Of a stretch of 64,000 nucleotides of DNA, positions 1-7,539 are shown in pieces. Each line of letters begins with the position of its first letter. The stretch's first letter is position 1. A model generated the notes under the pieces. The model made no database searches and was not told the origin of the DNA. It saw only the letters and a list, made by a program, of their open reading frames with translations. Source of the stretch: Porphyromonas somerae DSM 23386 (lineage in GTDB: Bacteria; Bacteroidota; Bacteroidia; Bacteroidales; Porphyromonadaceae); contig NZ_AQVC01000001.1 in assembly GCF_000372405.1 (NCBI RefSeq), positions 1-64,000 of the forward strand, written 5' to 3'. The translations under genes and the position numbers were made by a program.

Positions 1-117
1 CCTCACATGAGTCTCGACTATAAGACACCTGTTGAAGCCTCAAAGTGCAAAGGGAAAATCCCCAAGAGGTGGAAAAGCTATAGAGAGGAGTACCTTGAAA
101 ATCAAAAAATAGGATAG
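1..117 (+). CDS. IS3-type transposase, C-terminal end (cut by window edge)
   Basis: The frame is open from base 1 and stops at 115-117, leaving 38 residues. It begins PHMSLDYKTPVEA and continues with a basic KRWKSYREEY segment. This resembles the last part of the DDE integrase domain of IS3-family OrfB transposases in Bacteroidetes, which usually contains RPHxSLxYxTPxEA. Everything upstream lies outside the window, so it cannot be said whether the element is intact. A diverged copy of its last dozen or so codons and the following 120 bp recurs after the SusD gene near 14.83 kb, which suggests that this end was mobile. The assignment to IS3 rather than another rve-type family is moderately sure. 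Confidence 0.6.
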   Translation, partial: PHMSLDYKTPVEASKCKGKIPKRWKSYREEYLENQKIG

Positions 118-242
118 GTGCCCAAGTTTTGGTACCTTTAGTCCTGTGAGGGGTTTCCTTCCGGGCTACGCCCTCCAGTCAACCCCTCACAGGACTAAAG
201 GCTAGAAAGTCAACATAAAGCAGGATTAATAACAACGTAACA
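79..242 (+). repeat. Transposon-end repeat, copy A (with 20-bp perfect hairpin)
   Basis: This stretch starts in the last codons of the transposase end and runs about 125 bp past its stop. It aligns by eye with 14831-14985. Both copies share GTCAACATAAAGC near the right end. Inside, 136-155 and 181-200 form a perfect 20-bp inverted repeat (CTTTAGTCCTGTGAGG...) with a 25-nt loop. It is probably the right end of an insertion element. The exact boundary and any target duplication cannot be seen. Confidence 0.6.
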
Positions 243-306
243 TTAACCGAGTCAACCTTTTTCAGGAAACCACACCTGTGTATAAAGAGGGACAAAACAC
301 ATTTAC

Positions 307-458
307 GACCCCGGTTGAGGGGTCGGACAAACTCATCTATGTCTGACCCCTCGGCCGGGGTCATGTAGGTGGGGTGAATATGCTCCTTGTACACAGGTCG
401 TTCGGGGCTAACGCCCCTCCGACCTGTGCCTATTTAAGAGGGACCTCTGCCGAGGTCC
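307..458. repeat. Foldback element 1 (partial: H3, H2', H1')
   Basis: The right three of the five hairpins found in the other copies are clear. H3 pairs 307-329 with 340-362 (20 of 23 positions); each half is also a small hairpin of its own (GACCCC/GGGGTC). H2' lies at 393-427 (ACAGGTCG/CGACCTGT) and H1' at 441-458 (GGACCTC/GAGGTCC). Sequence to the left (about 270-305) holds only remnants of H2 and H1. The arrangement and the linker CCTATTTAA match foldback element 5 at 45.9-46.1 kb. It sits directly downstream of the plsC stop and could also end plsC transcription. Confidence 0.7.
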
Positions 459-499
459 TATCGGTCTATTTCTTATGTATAAACCCTTTTGGACGTCTC

Positions 500-1204
500 T
501 TACTGGATACACTCCTTTACCTTCTGCATCAGCTCCTCAATAGAGGCCCCTTCGGTTGTCTCAAGGGCAGGGAAAAACTGCAGCTCCAGCCGACCCCACT
601 TGGGGAGATAGGTACCACGCTTAAGGATCTCATACCCACCCGAGATTTTGGCAGGCACGATAGGGGCACCCATCTCAGTAGCCACCCTAAAAGCCCCCTT
701 ACGCAGCTTATCCAAATGCCCAGTAAGGGTACGGCTCCCCTCTGGGAACATAAAGATATGATACCCATTGGCAATCGCCTTCTCGCAATCCTTCACCACA
801 CGAATAGCACCAGATGGGGTATTCTCCACAAAGATAAAGCCAAGCTTCTCACACGCCCAACCCACAAAAGGGAGCTTGCGAAGCGACCCCTTCAATACCC
901 ACTTAAAACGCACACCAGCATATCCGTAGAGTAGAAAGATATCCATTGCACTGGTGTGATTGGGCGTCACCACTGAGGGGCGACTCTTGGGCAAGTACTC
1001 ACGCCCCCTCACCTTTACAGGGATCAAAAGCAGTGCCAGCGTCACGATACTCCATATCTTACCAGGCCAGTAGCCAAAGACACGCTCGCCACCAAGGATA
1101 CTTCCCAAAGCCGCAATTATAGCGGTGAGAATCGTCAGAACAAAAAAGAGTGGCAGCACCACAAGAATAGTGTACAGTGTGTACAATATACGCTTTATAA
1201 TCAT
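500..1204 (-). CDS. plsC: 1-acyl-sn-glycerol-3-phosphate acyltransferase (PlsC family)
   Basis: Acyltransferase of 234 residues that is expected to acylate lysophosphatidic acid at position 2, giving phosphatidic acid for membrane lipid synthesis. The N-terminus has one strong hydrophobic helix (about residues 7-35), followed by a second weaker one around 50-62. The catalytic HX4D box is HTSAMD at residues 83-88 and the substrate-binding block is FPEGSR at 153-158. Length is normal for the family. A TATCTTTG promoter lies 31 nt upstream on the minus strand. It is a single-gene unit between repeat-rich regions. Family membership is sure; the exact lipid substrate is inferred. Confidence 0.9.
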   Translation of the reverse strand: MIIKRILYTLYTILVVLPLFFVLTILTAIIAALGSILGGERVFGYWPGKIWSIVTLALLLIPVKVRGREYLPKSRPSVVTPNHTSAMDIFLLYGYAGVRFKWVLKGSLRKLPFVGWACEKLGFIFVENTPSGAIRVVKDCEKAIANGYHIFMFPEGSRTLTGHLDKLRKGAFRVATEMGAPIVPAKISGGYEILKRGTYLPKWGRLELQFFPALETTEGASIEELMQKVKECIQ

Positions 1205-1234
1205 CTATTTGAGCTTTTAGCAGATAAAACTGCC

Positions 1235-1242
1235 CAAAGATA
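1235..1242 (-). promoter_or_regulatory. -7 element of plsC promoter
   Basis: TATCTTTG on the minus strand (CAAAGATA on plus), matching the Bacteroidetes -7 consensus TAnnTTTG. It lies about 30 nt before the plsC start, a usual leader length. Confidence 0.6.
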
Positions 1243-1276
1243 CCCAATTCTACGTTGGCAATCAATAGATATCCCC

Positions 1277-1728
1277 GGGGTTAACGCATTAGAAAGGACT
1301 TGCCGTATAGTTTTCAGCTACTCAAGCAGGAATAGCAGAAGCCCGAAGGGCTTCCATGGTCTACTAACCCAGCCTTCCCCCTCCGTAGGTAGGCGAAGCG
1401 TACCTACGGAGGAGAAGGTTGGGGAGAGGAACAAGGCATCATCAACTACCCCGAAGGGGTTGCACTTTTACATCCAGAAGCGATGGTGTATATGCAACCC
1501 CTTCGGGGTAGCTTATTTATAGTCCTTTGCCTACCCAAGCTTCACCTTCGGGCTCGCTATCGCTCCCCTTCAGGGGGAAGCTTGGGTTAATACACCATGA
1601 AACCCCTTCGGGGTTTTCACTAATCACCAACAAATAACAGGCTGTTAAGGACCTCCGGGCGGAGGTCCTTACCCATTGACTCTCTGATGAATGTCTCGTA
1701 GCAAGTCTCTTCTAATGCGTAACCCCTG
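1277..1728. mobile_element. MITE-like unit with GGGGTTACGCATTAG ends
   Basis: The left end at 1277-1294 (GGGGTTAACGCATTAGAA) and the right end at 1711-1728, read in reverse complement (CAGGGGTTACGCATTAGA), are inverted copies. The similarity continues inward to GACTTGC on both sides. The unit carries foldback element 2 and a perfect 10-bp hairpin at 1647-1670 (AAGGACCTCC/GGAGGTCCTT). There is no reading frame of note. No target duplication is obvious. The same end occurs at 46145-46161 and 57961-57977/58318-58336. Confidence 0.5.
1338..1617. repeat. Foldback element 2 (five hairpins)
   Basis: Five hairpins in mirror order. H1 is 1338-1354 (GAAGCCC/GGGCTTC). H2 is 1368-1423, with a long arm ending CCTACGGAGG. 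H3 pairs 1446-1464 with 1493-1511, a perfect 19-bp match with a 28-nt loop. H2' is 1533-1587 (ACCCAAGCTT/AAGCTTGGGT). H1' is 1600-1616 (AAACCCC/GGGGTTT). The linker after H1 (CATGGTCTACTAACCC) is close to the reverse complement of the linker before H1' (GGGTTAATACACCATG), so the whole unit is one large imperfect palindrome. MITE-like ends at 1277-1294 and 1711-1728 enclose it. Confidence 0.75.
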
Positions 1729-1832
1729 AATACCTGTGCCCTTGCCAGATGTTTCAAATTAGACGATGTCTTACTACGTGGCATTAATCGGAATATCTAT
1801 GGTAAGGACCTCCTCAGGAGATTCCAAAAAAA

Positions 1833-2057
1833 GCACCCGACAGGGTGCCATTCAGCTAGCCCCCGGTCGAGGCTCATAGAGCCGAAGACCGGCGGGGAAA
1901 TAGTATGATTATATCAATCGACCCTTGTGGTCGCACCCCCAATAGGTTGTGCGACCACAAGGGTCGTATGGTTGATGTACTTCGCCTCCCCGCCGGTCGT
2001 TCGGGGGCAAATGCCCCCTCCGACGCGGGGGCTGCTGAGTGGCACCCTGTCGGGTGC
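1833..2057. repeat. Foldback element 3 (five hairpins)
   Basis: Same architecture as element 2 with unrelated stem bases. H1 is 1833-1848 (GCACCC/GGGTGC). H2 is 1861-1897 (CCCCGGTC/GACCGGcGGGG). H3 pairs 1919-1936 with 1949-1966, a perfect 18-bp match (CGACCCTTGTGGTCGCAC). H2' is 1988-2030 (CCCCGC/GCGGGG, with an inner GGGGGC/GCCCCC hairpin). H1' is 2042-2057 (GCACCC/GGGTGC). H1 and H1' have the same stem bases here, so they could also pair with each other. Confidence 0.75.
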
Positions 2058-2200
2058 TTTCTAACGTCAAGATTGTTAAATAAACCAAAAACAACAAGAC
2101 AACAGGGGAAAAGGGTACTCACTATTGTATCTAACTGATAACCAACATTATATATCAGAAAAAGCGAAGATCCTATCTCGGCATCATCTGAGACCGTATC

Positions 2201-2298
2201 AAAGCATTTGCCGAGATGCAACTAACCGATCGCTTTGTTGCAACTCAGCAAATGCTTAGTTGCAACTCGCCGATCATTGAGATGCAACTCAAAAAGCG
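2201..2298. repeat. AGTTGCAACT-type palindrome array, locus a
   Basis: Four spaced copies of GATGCAACT/TTGTTGCAACT/AGTTGCAACTC-type units, alternating with short spacers such as AAGCATTTGCC, CCGATCGC and CAGCAAATGC. Similar arrays lie at about 4723-4803, 34658-34735 and 58082-58161. No gene is seen. Unlike CRISPR arrays, the units are short, palindromic and irregularly spaced. Confidence 0.65.
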
Positions 2299-2447
2299 CC
2301 TTCCTAAACTATTGGTTCACAATACCATACAAACAGCAGTTCAAATCGCTTCAAAACCCCCTCTCCCAAGATGCCATTTAATATATTTTATACTTATAGT
2401 GTAATAAATAACCCACCAAATGACTCCTACCCCCACCTTGTAAATTA

Positions 2448-2493
2448 CTAAGAGGTCTCTTACTAAGAACCTTCTTACTAAGAGACCTCTTAG
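2448..2493. promoter_or_regulatory. 46-bp near-perfect palindrome upstream of the AAA ATPase gene
   Basis: The arms 2448-2469 and 2472-2493 are 22 nt each with one mismatch and a 2-nt centre (core TAAGAGACCTCTTAG). It ends 15 bp before the TATATTTG promoter of the ATPase gene, a position where a large operator could sit. It could instead be a terminator or a further palindromic repeat. Confidence 0.5.
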
Positions 2494-2508
2494 TTTTGAG
2501 ATTATAGG

Positions 2509-2516
2509 TATATTTG
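2509..2516 (+). promoter_or_regulatory. -7 element of ATPase gene promoter
   Basis: TATATTTG matches TAnnTTTG and lies 33 nt before the ATG at 2550. Confidence 0.5.
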
Positions 2517-2549
2517 TAGCAACTAAAGGCATACAAACACACAAGCAAT

Positions 2550-3683
2550 ATGAGTATAGAACCATTTAAATTCGGCATAGCCACTTCTGGCGAGCACTTC
2601 ACAGATAGGGAAAAAGAGACAGAGCGACTAATCGCCAACTTCCAGCACGGTATCAATACTATTCTCATCTCTCCAAGAAGGTGGGGCAAAACCTCTCTAG
2701 TCAAAAAGGCCTCTACTTTGGCGACGACTAAAGAGCTACGTATCGTCTACCTTGATATTTTCGCTTGCCGTACTGAGGAGGAGTTTTGCAATGCCTTTGC
2801 TACAGCAGTTCTAAAACAGACTTCCACTCGTGCCGAGGAGTGGTTGAGAAATATTCAGGACTTTCTATCAAGAGTTAGCCCGAGGGTAACCTTAGGGGTA
2901 GACCCTACGGCAGAAATGTCGCTCTCTATAGACCTAAGGGGCGTTGAGAGAGGGCTGGAAGAAGTTTTGGAGTTTCCTGAAAAGTATGCAATGAAGCATA
3001 ATTGCCGAATAGTCATCTGCATTGATGAATTTCAACAAATAGGGGAGTTCGCCAATTCACTTACCTTTCAGAAAAAACTACGAACCATTTGGCAGCACCA
3101 AAAGCAGGTCTCTTACTGTCTATTTGGTAGCAAAAAACATCTAATGGATGAGCTATTTGGCCGAAAAGACTACCCCTTCTATAAGTTTGGAGATATGATC
3201 TACCTCGGAAAGATTAGCACAGAGGATTGGGTTACCTACATATCTGAGCGATTTTTAACCACTGGCAAGGAGATCCCTACAGAGCTAGCTAAAAAGATCG
3301 CAAAGGCAGTAGATAACCACTCATCATACGTCCAACAACTCGCGTGGCTAGTATGGGGGCGGACCGAAAAGAGGGCTACAGAAGATGATTTAGAGCGAGC
3401 TATTGAAGACTTGATTAATCAAAATAGACCTCTATTTGAAAAACAAACTGAAGAGCTAACAAGCCACCAGCTAAGTCTCCTCCGAGCCATTGTCGATGGA
3501 AATAACAACTCCTTCACAAGCCAAAGGATTATTGACGACTACAACCTCAATTCGTCCGCAAATGCAAACGCAGTGAAAAATGCACTCACCAATAAAGAAC
3601 TCATCGATACCGATAACGGCCACACCTATATCACCGACCCAGTGTTCACCCTGTGGCTAAGTCGCTACCTCTTCTATAGATAA
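2550..3683 (+). CDS. AAA-type ATPase (archaeal ATPase-like), orphan
   Basis: Protein of 377 residues in the P-loop ATPase group often called archaeal ATPase or ATP-binding protein in Bacteroidetes. It begins with a FTDRE-type segment. Its Walker A is a variant, SPRRWGKTS at residues 41-49, and Walker B is IVICIDE at about 154-160. The C-terminal third (about 290-377) looks like a winged-helix region. The cellular role of this family is poorly known. The gene stands alone between repeat arrays, has its own promoter below a 46-bp palindrome, and is visibly more AT-rich than most neighbours. This suggests an accessory, perhaps mobile gene. Family call is good; function is unknown. Confidence 0.75.
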   Translation: MSIEPFKFGIATSGEHFTDREKETERLIANFQHGINTILISPRRWGKTSLVKKASTLATTKELRIVYLDIFACRTEEEFCNAFATAVLKQTSTRAEEWLRNIQDFLSRVSPRVTLGVDPTAEMSLSIDLRGVERGLEEVLEFPEKYAMKHNCRIVICIDEFQQIGEFANSLTFQKKLRTIWQHQKQVSYCLFGSKKHLMDELFGRKDYPFYKFGDMIYLGKISTEDWVTYISERFLTTGKEIPTELAKKIAKAVDNHSSYVQQLAWLVWGRTEKRATEDDLERAIEDLINQNRPLFEKQTEELTSHQLSLLRAIVDGNNNSFTSQRIIDDYNLNSSANANAVKNALTNKELIDTDNGHTYITDPVFTLWLSRYLFYR

Positions 3684-3702
3684 GACCCCTTATCACATAG
3701 CA

Positions 3703-3740
3703 AAAGGGCTCTACAGCGAATGCCGTAGAGCCCTTTATTC
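3703..3740. terminator. Bidirectional terminator between ATPase gene and tpx
   Basis: AAAGGGCTCTAC at 3703-3714 pairs perfectly with GTAGAGCCCTTT at 3725-3736. The stem ends in A/T on both sides and lies between convergent genes. Confidence 0.75.
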
Positions 3741-3759
3741 TTCAGACTATAGACTCAAA

Positions 3760-4257
3760 TTACTTGAGGGCAGCTAGAGCTGCATCGTAATTTGGCTCCG
3801 TGGTAATCTCTGGTACCAGCTCGGTGTAGATCACCTTGCCCTCAGCATCTACCACTACGATAGAGCGAGCGGTGAGACCAGCAAGAGGACCATCGGACAT
3901 CTTTACGCCATACTCCTTGCCGAAGTCGCTACGGAAGAGTGATCCCGTCTTTACCTTGTCAATTCCCTCGGCACCGCAGAAACGAGCTAGAGCGAAAGGA
4001 AGGTCTTGAGACACGCCAAGTACTACAGTATTATCGGCCTCAGAAGCACGCTTATTAAAGGTGCGAACACTCTGTGCACATACCCCTGTATCAATACTTG
4101 GGAAGATGTTGATCACTACACGCTTACCTCTGAAATCAGAGAGCTTTCCCTCAGAGAGGTCACCATAAACTACGGTAAAATCGGGAGCTACACTGCCTAC
4201 CTTTGGTAGCTCACCTACAGTATGGACGGCGTTACCGCCTAATGTTACTTGTGCCAT
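3760..4257 (-). CDS. tpx: Thiol peroxidase (atypical 2-Cys peroxiredoxin)
   Basis: Protein of 165 residues that reduces hydrogen peroxide and organic peroxides with electrons from thioredoxin. The peroxidatic cysteine is C60 in the PSIDTGVC motif, matching the PxxxTxxC signature of peroxiredoxins. The resolving cysteine is C94 (RFCGAEG), at the spacing seen in Tpx. Length is typical. The probable reductant partner, thioredoxin reductase, is encoded about 14 kb away at 17.7-18.6 kb. It is a single-gene unit that shares a terminator with the convergent ATPase gene. No clear TAnnTTTG element was found upstream. Confidence 0.93.
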   Translation of the reverse strand: MAQVTLGGNAVHTVGELPKVGSVAPDFTVVYGDLSEGKLSDFRGKRVVINIFPSIDTGVCAQSVRTFNKRASEADNTVVLGVSQDLPFALARFCGAEGIDKVKTGSLFRSDFGKEYGVKMSDGPLAGLTARSIVVVDAEGKVIYTELVPEITTEPNYDAALAALK

Positions 4258-4549
4258 ATTGACTATTAATTAATTGGTTATTGAATTATTTTGTACCTAT
4301 AGATAAAACAACCATCGCTATCAATTGGTTCAAAGTTGGGTGCCTAATCGGACGAGTCAGAGGGCTCCCAAGCTAAGAGGCCCAGAAAGAGCAGACCGCA
4401 AACGCTGCGTGGCTTAGTGACCTCACCCTCGCCCCCTCCCTACGCGACCACTTCAATGGGGAGTGCATCAATCTCACAGCACCCATTAGTCAAGACCCTA
4501 TAGGTGCTAGTCCATCTCACTCTAAAAAATCAAAAGAGACGAGGTTGAT

Positions 4550-4668
4550 TACTTTTGTGCAATACAGATATTATCACTAGCTTTGTGAAGAGTCCTGATT
4601 CCAGATAGGTCACCTCGGCGAGATTGGTTCGCCGTTGGCCTATTTGGGTTGGGACTCTCTTTTATAGT
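4550..4668 (+). ncRNA. Candidate small structured RNA
   Basis: Two TAnnTTTG elements (TACTTTTG at 4550-4557 and TAGCTTTG at 4578-4585) are followed at once by a three-part stem-loop, 4590-4657. The outer stem is GAGTCC/GGACTC. The middle stem is CCAGATAGG/CCTATTTGG with one G-U pair. The inner stem is CGGCGA/TCGCCG. It ends in TCTTTTA. There is no open frame, and the downstream gene is on the other strand, so this is not a leader. If real, the RNA would be about 75-80 nt, starting near 4590. I do not recognise it as a known class. Confidence 0.4.
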
Positions 4669-4722
4669 TAGAAATTTCAATCATATACCCTCCGACTAAC
4701 CGATGGGTTAACTAGACAAAAA

Positions 4723-4803
4723 CTGAGATGCAACAAAGCAAAAGCTTAGTTGCATCTCGCTGATTGGTTAGTTGCAACTAAGCTTTTGCTTAGTTGCAAC
4801 TCA
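4723..4803. repeat. AGTTGCAACT-type palindrome array, locus b
   Basis: Units GATGCAACA, AGTTGCATCTC, AGTTGCAACT and AGTTGCAACTC are separated by spacers such as AAGCAAAAGCTT, GCTGATTGGTT and AAGCTTTTGCTT. Same family as the array at 2201-2298. The rest of the 4258-4868 gap apart from the small RNA candidate shows nothing I recognise; 4330-4540 is GC-richer with no useful frame. Confidence 0.65.
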
Positions 4804-4868
4804 TCTAACACAAAAATAGACTCCTGTATATCAATTAGTTACAAAGGTCATTTTTTAGCCTTTTATCT

Positions 4869-6035
4869 TTACTCCGCCTCCTTCGTTTTATGACCGAAAT
4901 GGAAGTCAGGCATCTTGCCCTTGCCACCTGAGAGGGGCACTGGAGTGCCCACCACATACTTCATATAAAAGTGGTAGCAGATCATGGTGAGTGGCAGAGC
5001 AAAGAGCATTCCGAAGAATCCGAATAGCGAGCCCCACACGGTGAGGGAAAGCATGATAGCTACAGGGTGGATTCCTAGGGACTGACCTTGGATAAGAGGG
5101 GTGAGGAGTACTTGCTGAAGTGCATCGCTCAGCACAATCACGCCAACGCCAGCTAGGAGGAGGATAAAGAAGTTATCGCCCGTCATCACCGACTGTAGTC
5201 CCACCAGTATCACGAGTGGAAGGTAGCCCAACGTCTGCATATAGGGGATCATATTGAGTAGCCCTATCAAGAGCCCTAGGGTAATCCCCATCGGTAGCCC
5301 AATGATATAAAAGCCCACCGCCATCACCACTCCACAAATCATCGCGATCAGTGCTTGGCTACGGAAGTAAGCATTGGCATAGTGACCAGTTACCTCACCC
5401 AGCTCCTCCATAAAGGGGCGAATACTCACTGGCATCATCTCCATAAACCCTTTCTGTATCTTTTCGTAATCGAGCATCAAGAAGACCAAGTAAAAGAGGA
5501 AGATATAGATCACTGCTCCACCAGCAATGAGGTTAAAGGTACTCTCAATCAGTCCCCACCCCTTCGTGAATATCTGCTCGATAGAGCCAAAGAGCTCCTG
5601 CATATTGATGCTACCCATCAGCTCCTCTAGCTTCTGGATCAGCTGACTACGGGAAGAGAGCTCCTCTGGTAGCAAGCTCAGCAGATAGGCACCGATATCA
5701 TACCGCTTCAGCATCTCCCACCCTTTACTCACCTCATTGGTGATACTTGGTATAAGGACGGCGAGCAGACCTACCACCAGCCCAATCGTCACGAGCAGCA
5801 CAATCGTGGTGGAGAGCCACCGTTTGCGTATCTTACACTTATCCTCCAAAAAGTGAAGGAGTGGTAGCATTAGGTAGGCCATTAGCCACGCGATGATGAG
5901 TGGAATTAGGAAATAGCTTATGCGGGCAATCAGCCATACCAAAGCTGCAAATATCAATAGGCCGAAGCCGATACGAGCAATACGGTCGCGAGTAAATGGT
6001 GTCCGAAAGAACACCTCTATCTGTCTTGGTTTCAT
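4869..6035 (-). CDS. AI-2E family permease (YdiK/PerM type)
   Basis: Membrane protein of 388 residues in the AI-2E transporter family. Members are proposed to export autoinducer-2 or to act as ion or proton antiporters; the substrate here is unknown. About eight hydrophobic helices can be seen, two close together near the N-terminus (about residues 17-55) and the rest in the C-terminal two thirds. The chosen start (MKPRQIEVFF) lies 31 nt from a TATCTTTG element. The frame stays open upstream to 6386, but that part overlaps dacB and has no membrane or family character. It is divergently transcribed from dacB through a shared palindromic promoter. Confidence 0.85.
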   Translation of the reverse strand: MKPRQIEVFFRTPFTRDRIARIGFGLLIFAALVWLIARISYFLIPLIIAWLMAYLMLPLLHFLEDKCKIRKRWLSTTIVLLVTIGLVVGLLAVLIPSITNEVSKGWEMLKRYDIGAYLLSLLPEELSSRSQLIQKLEELMGSINMQELFGSIEQIFTKGWGLIESTFNLIAGGAVIYIFLFYLVFLMLDYEKIQKGFMEMMPVSIRPFMEELGEVTGHYANAYFRSQALIAMICGVVMAVGFYIIGLPMGITLGLLIGLLNMIPYMQTLGYLPLVILVGLQSVMTGDNFFILLLAGVGVIVLSDALQQVLLTPLIQGQSLGIHPVAIMLSLTVWGSLFGFFGMLFALPLTMICYHFYMKYVVGTPVPLSGGKGKMPDFHFGHKTKEAE

Positions 6036-6065
6036 AAAAATCGAAGGGGTCACCCCTATTTTGGT

Positions 6066-6083
6066 TATCTTTGCACAAAGATA
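6066..6083. promoter_or_regulatory. Palindromic divergent promoter (permease and dacB)
   Basis: TATCTTTG-CA-CAAAGATA is a perfect palindrome in which each half is a -7 element for one direction. dacB starts 18 nt to the right of the rightward element and the permease 31 nt to the left of the leftward one. RNA polymerase could hardly occupy both at once, so the two units should be mutually exclusive at the moment of initiation. Confidence 0.7.
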
Positions 6084-6090
6084 GATAATT

Positions 6091-7527
6091 ATGACGAAAT
6101 ACCGACCAACATTCCACAGACTAAGTAGCATCACCCTCATGCTACTGCTACTCCCCTTAGTGACCAAGGCACAAGGGGTCAAGACTCCAAGCGAACCAGC
6201 TGCTCTAGCTCGCTCCTTCTGGACCCTCTCAATACAAGAGGCAGAGAGTGGCAAAGAGCTGGTAGGCATCCGAAGCCACCACCTCGCCACCCCCGCGAGT
6301 ACCATGAAGCTGGTCTCCACGGCTACTCTTTGGAGCCAAAGAGGCGGCGGGCTACGCATCCCAACAGAGATACGCACCACTGGCACTATTGCTCAAGGGA
6401 AGCTGGAGGGCGACCTCTACATTGTGGGGCACGGCGACCCCTCCATCGGCTCAAGGTACTTTTGGAATAGCGACCAAGACATTTTCTTTAAAGAGGTGGC
6501 CAAAGCGCTTAAGTCAAAAGGGATCACCCAGATCACTGGCAATATCATTGCCCTCTCGCCCTCAAGTGACTTCCAAGCCAATAACCCCCGCTGGATTGCC
6601 TACGATATGGGTAATGCCTACGCACCCGGCTTCTGGGGCCTTAATGCCTACGATAATAGCTACTCTCTCCACTTTACCAAGCATGGGGAGAGCTACCACA
6701 CTACCCCCACCGTGCCTCAGCTCGAGCTACGGAAAGCCTACGAAGTCACCTCTAGTAGCCACCGCGACTCTCTCTATATATCGGCCTTTCCTCACCCCGA
6801 TGGCAGCTACGATATCACAGGCACCTACCCTCAGCGAGTAGAGAAGCTGCGGATCCGAGGTGCCCTCCCCAATCCTCCACTATTTGTAGCCCACCACCTA
6901 CAGGAGGTGCTCAAGGCACAAGGCATTGCCACCCAAGGCGAAGCTCGGGTAGTCCCCACCACGCCTGCAGAGAGCCAGCTCCTCTACACCTACCAATCGG
7001 CACCCCTCCGCACGCTTGTGCAGACTACCCTGCACTATAGCCACAACCTCTTTGCCGAAGGGTTGCTCCGGCAGCTCACTTGGGGCAAAACTCCCCTTCC
7101 AGGGCAAAATGCCACCCAAACGGCCGTCAATGAGGTACACCGCTACTGGACTAGCCGAGGCATCAATACCCGCGAACTGGAGATGATGGACGGCTCGGGG
7201 CTTTCGCCTGAAAATAGGGTCTCTGCCTACTTTCTTGCCACTATGCTCGGAAAGGTACACAGAGCCGACCCCACTGGTAGCTACCAAAGCCTACTCCCAC
7301 GTGCAGGAATGGAGGGCACCCTCGTGCAGTTTCTCAAGGGCACTCCCCTTCAGGGCAAAGCCCGCCTCAAGAGTGGCACACTCCGTAATGTGGTCTGTTA
7401 CGCTGGCTATGTAGAAATGGGTGGCAAAACCTACACCGTCGCCCTGATGGTCAATAACTTCTACGGCAAAGCCTCTACCGTCCGCAAGGCGATGGAAGAG
7501 GTTCTACTCGAGGCCTTTGGCTACTAA
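6091..7527 (+). CDS. dacB: D-alanyl-D-alanine carboxypeptidase/endopeptidase, PBP4 (DacB) family
   Basis: Periplasmic serine peptidase of 478 residues that trims or cleaves peptidoglycan peptides. A signal peptide is visible (to about residue 27, VTKAQG). All three penicillin-binding motifs are present: SxxK as STMK at 70-73, SxN as SHN at 317-319, and KTG as KSG at 427-429. The large insertion between the first two motifs is typical of PBP4-type (peptidase S13) enzymes. It starts a co-directional block with the metalloprotease gene only 12 nt downstream, and its promoter is half of the divergent palindrome. Confident call. Confidence 0.92.
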   Translation: MTKYRPTFHRLSSITLMLLLLPLVTKAQGVKTPSEPAALARSFWTLSIQEAESGKELVGIRSHHLATPASTMKLVSTATLWSQRGGGLRIPTEIRTTGTIAQGKLEGDLYIVGHGDPSIGSRYFWNSDQDIFFKEVAKALKSKGITQITGNIIALSPSSDFQANNPRWIAYDMGNAYAPGFWGLNAYDNSYSLHFTKHGESYHTTPTVPQLELRKAYEVTSSSHRDSLYISAFPHPDGSYDITGTYPQRVEKLRIRGALPNPPLFVAHHLQEVLKAQGIATQGEARVVPTTPAESQLLYTYQSAPLRTLVQTTLHYSHNLFAEGLLRQLTWGKTPLPGQNATQTAVNEVHRYWTSRGINTRELEMMDGSGLSPENRVSAYFLATMLGKVHRADPTGSYQSLLPRAGMEGTLVQFLKGTPLQGKARLKSGTLRNVVCYAGYVEMGGKTYTVALMVNNFYGKASTVRKAMEEVLLEAFGY

Positions 7528-7539
7528 ACAAAAGTAAGA

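Noticed and set aside
374-934. 186-residue plus-strand frame over the plsC 3' half
   Set aside because: It begins in repeat DNA and runs antisense to plsC; composition is unlike a folded protein.
1874-2221. 115-residue minus-strand frame over foldback element 3
   Set aside because: It is a translation of inverted repeats, without promoter or homology that I recognise.
6036-6386. 117-residue N-terminal extension of the AI-2E permease
   Set aside because: The frame is open, but it lies entirely over the promoter and the 5' part of dacB, has no family similarity, and would place the start upstream of the gene's own TATCTTTG element.
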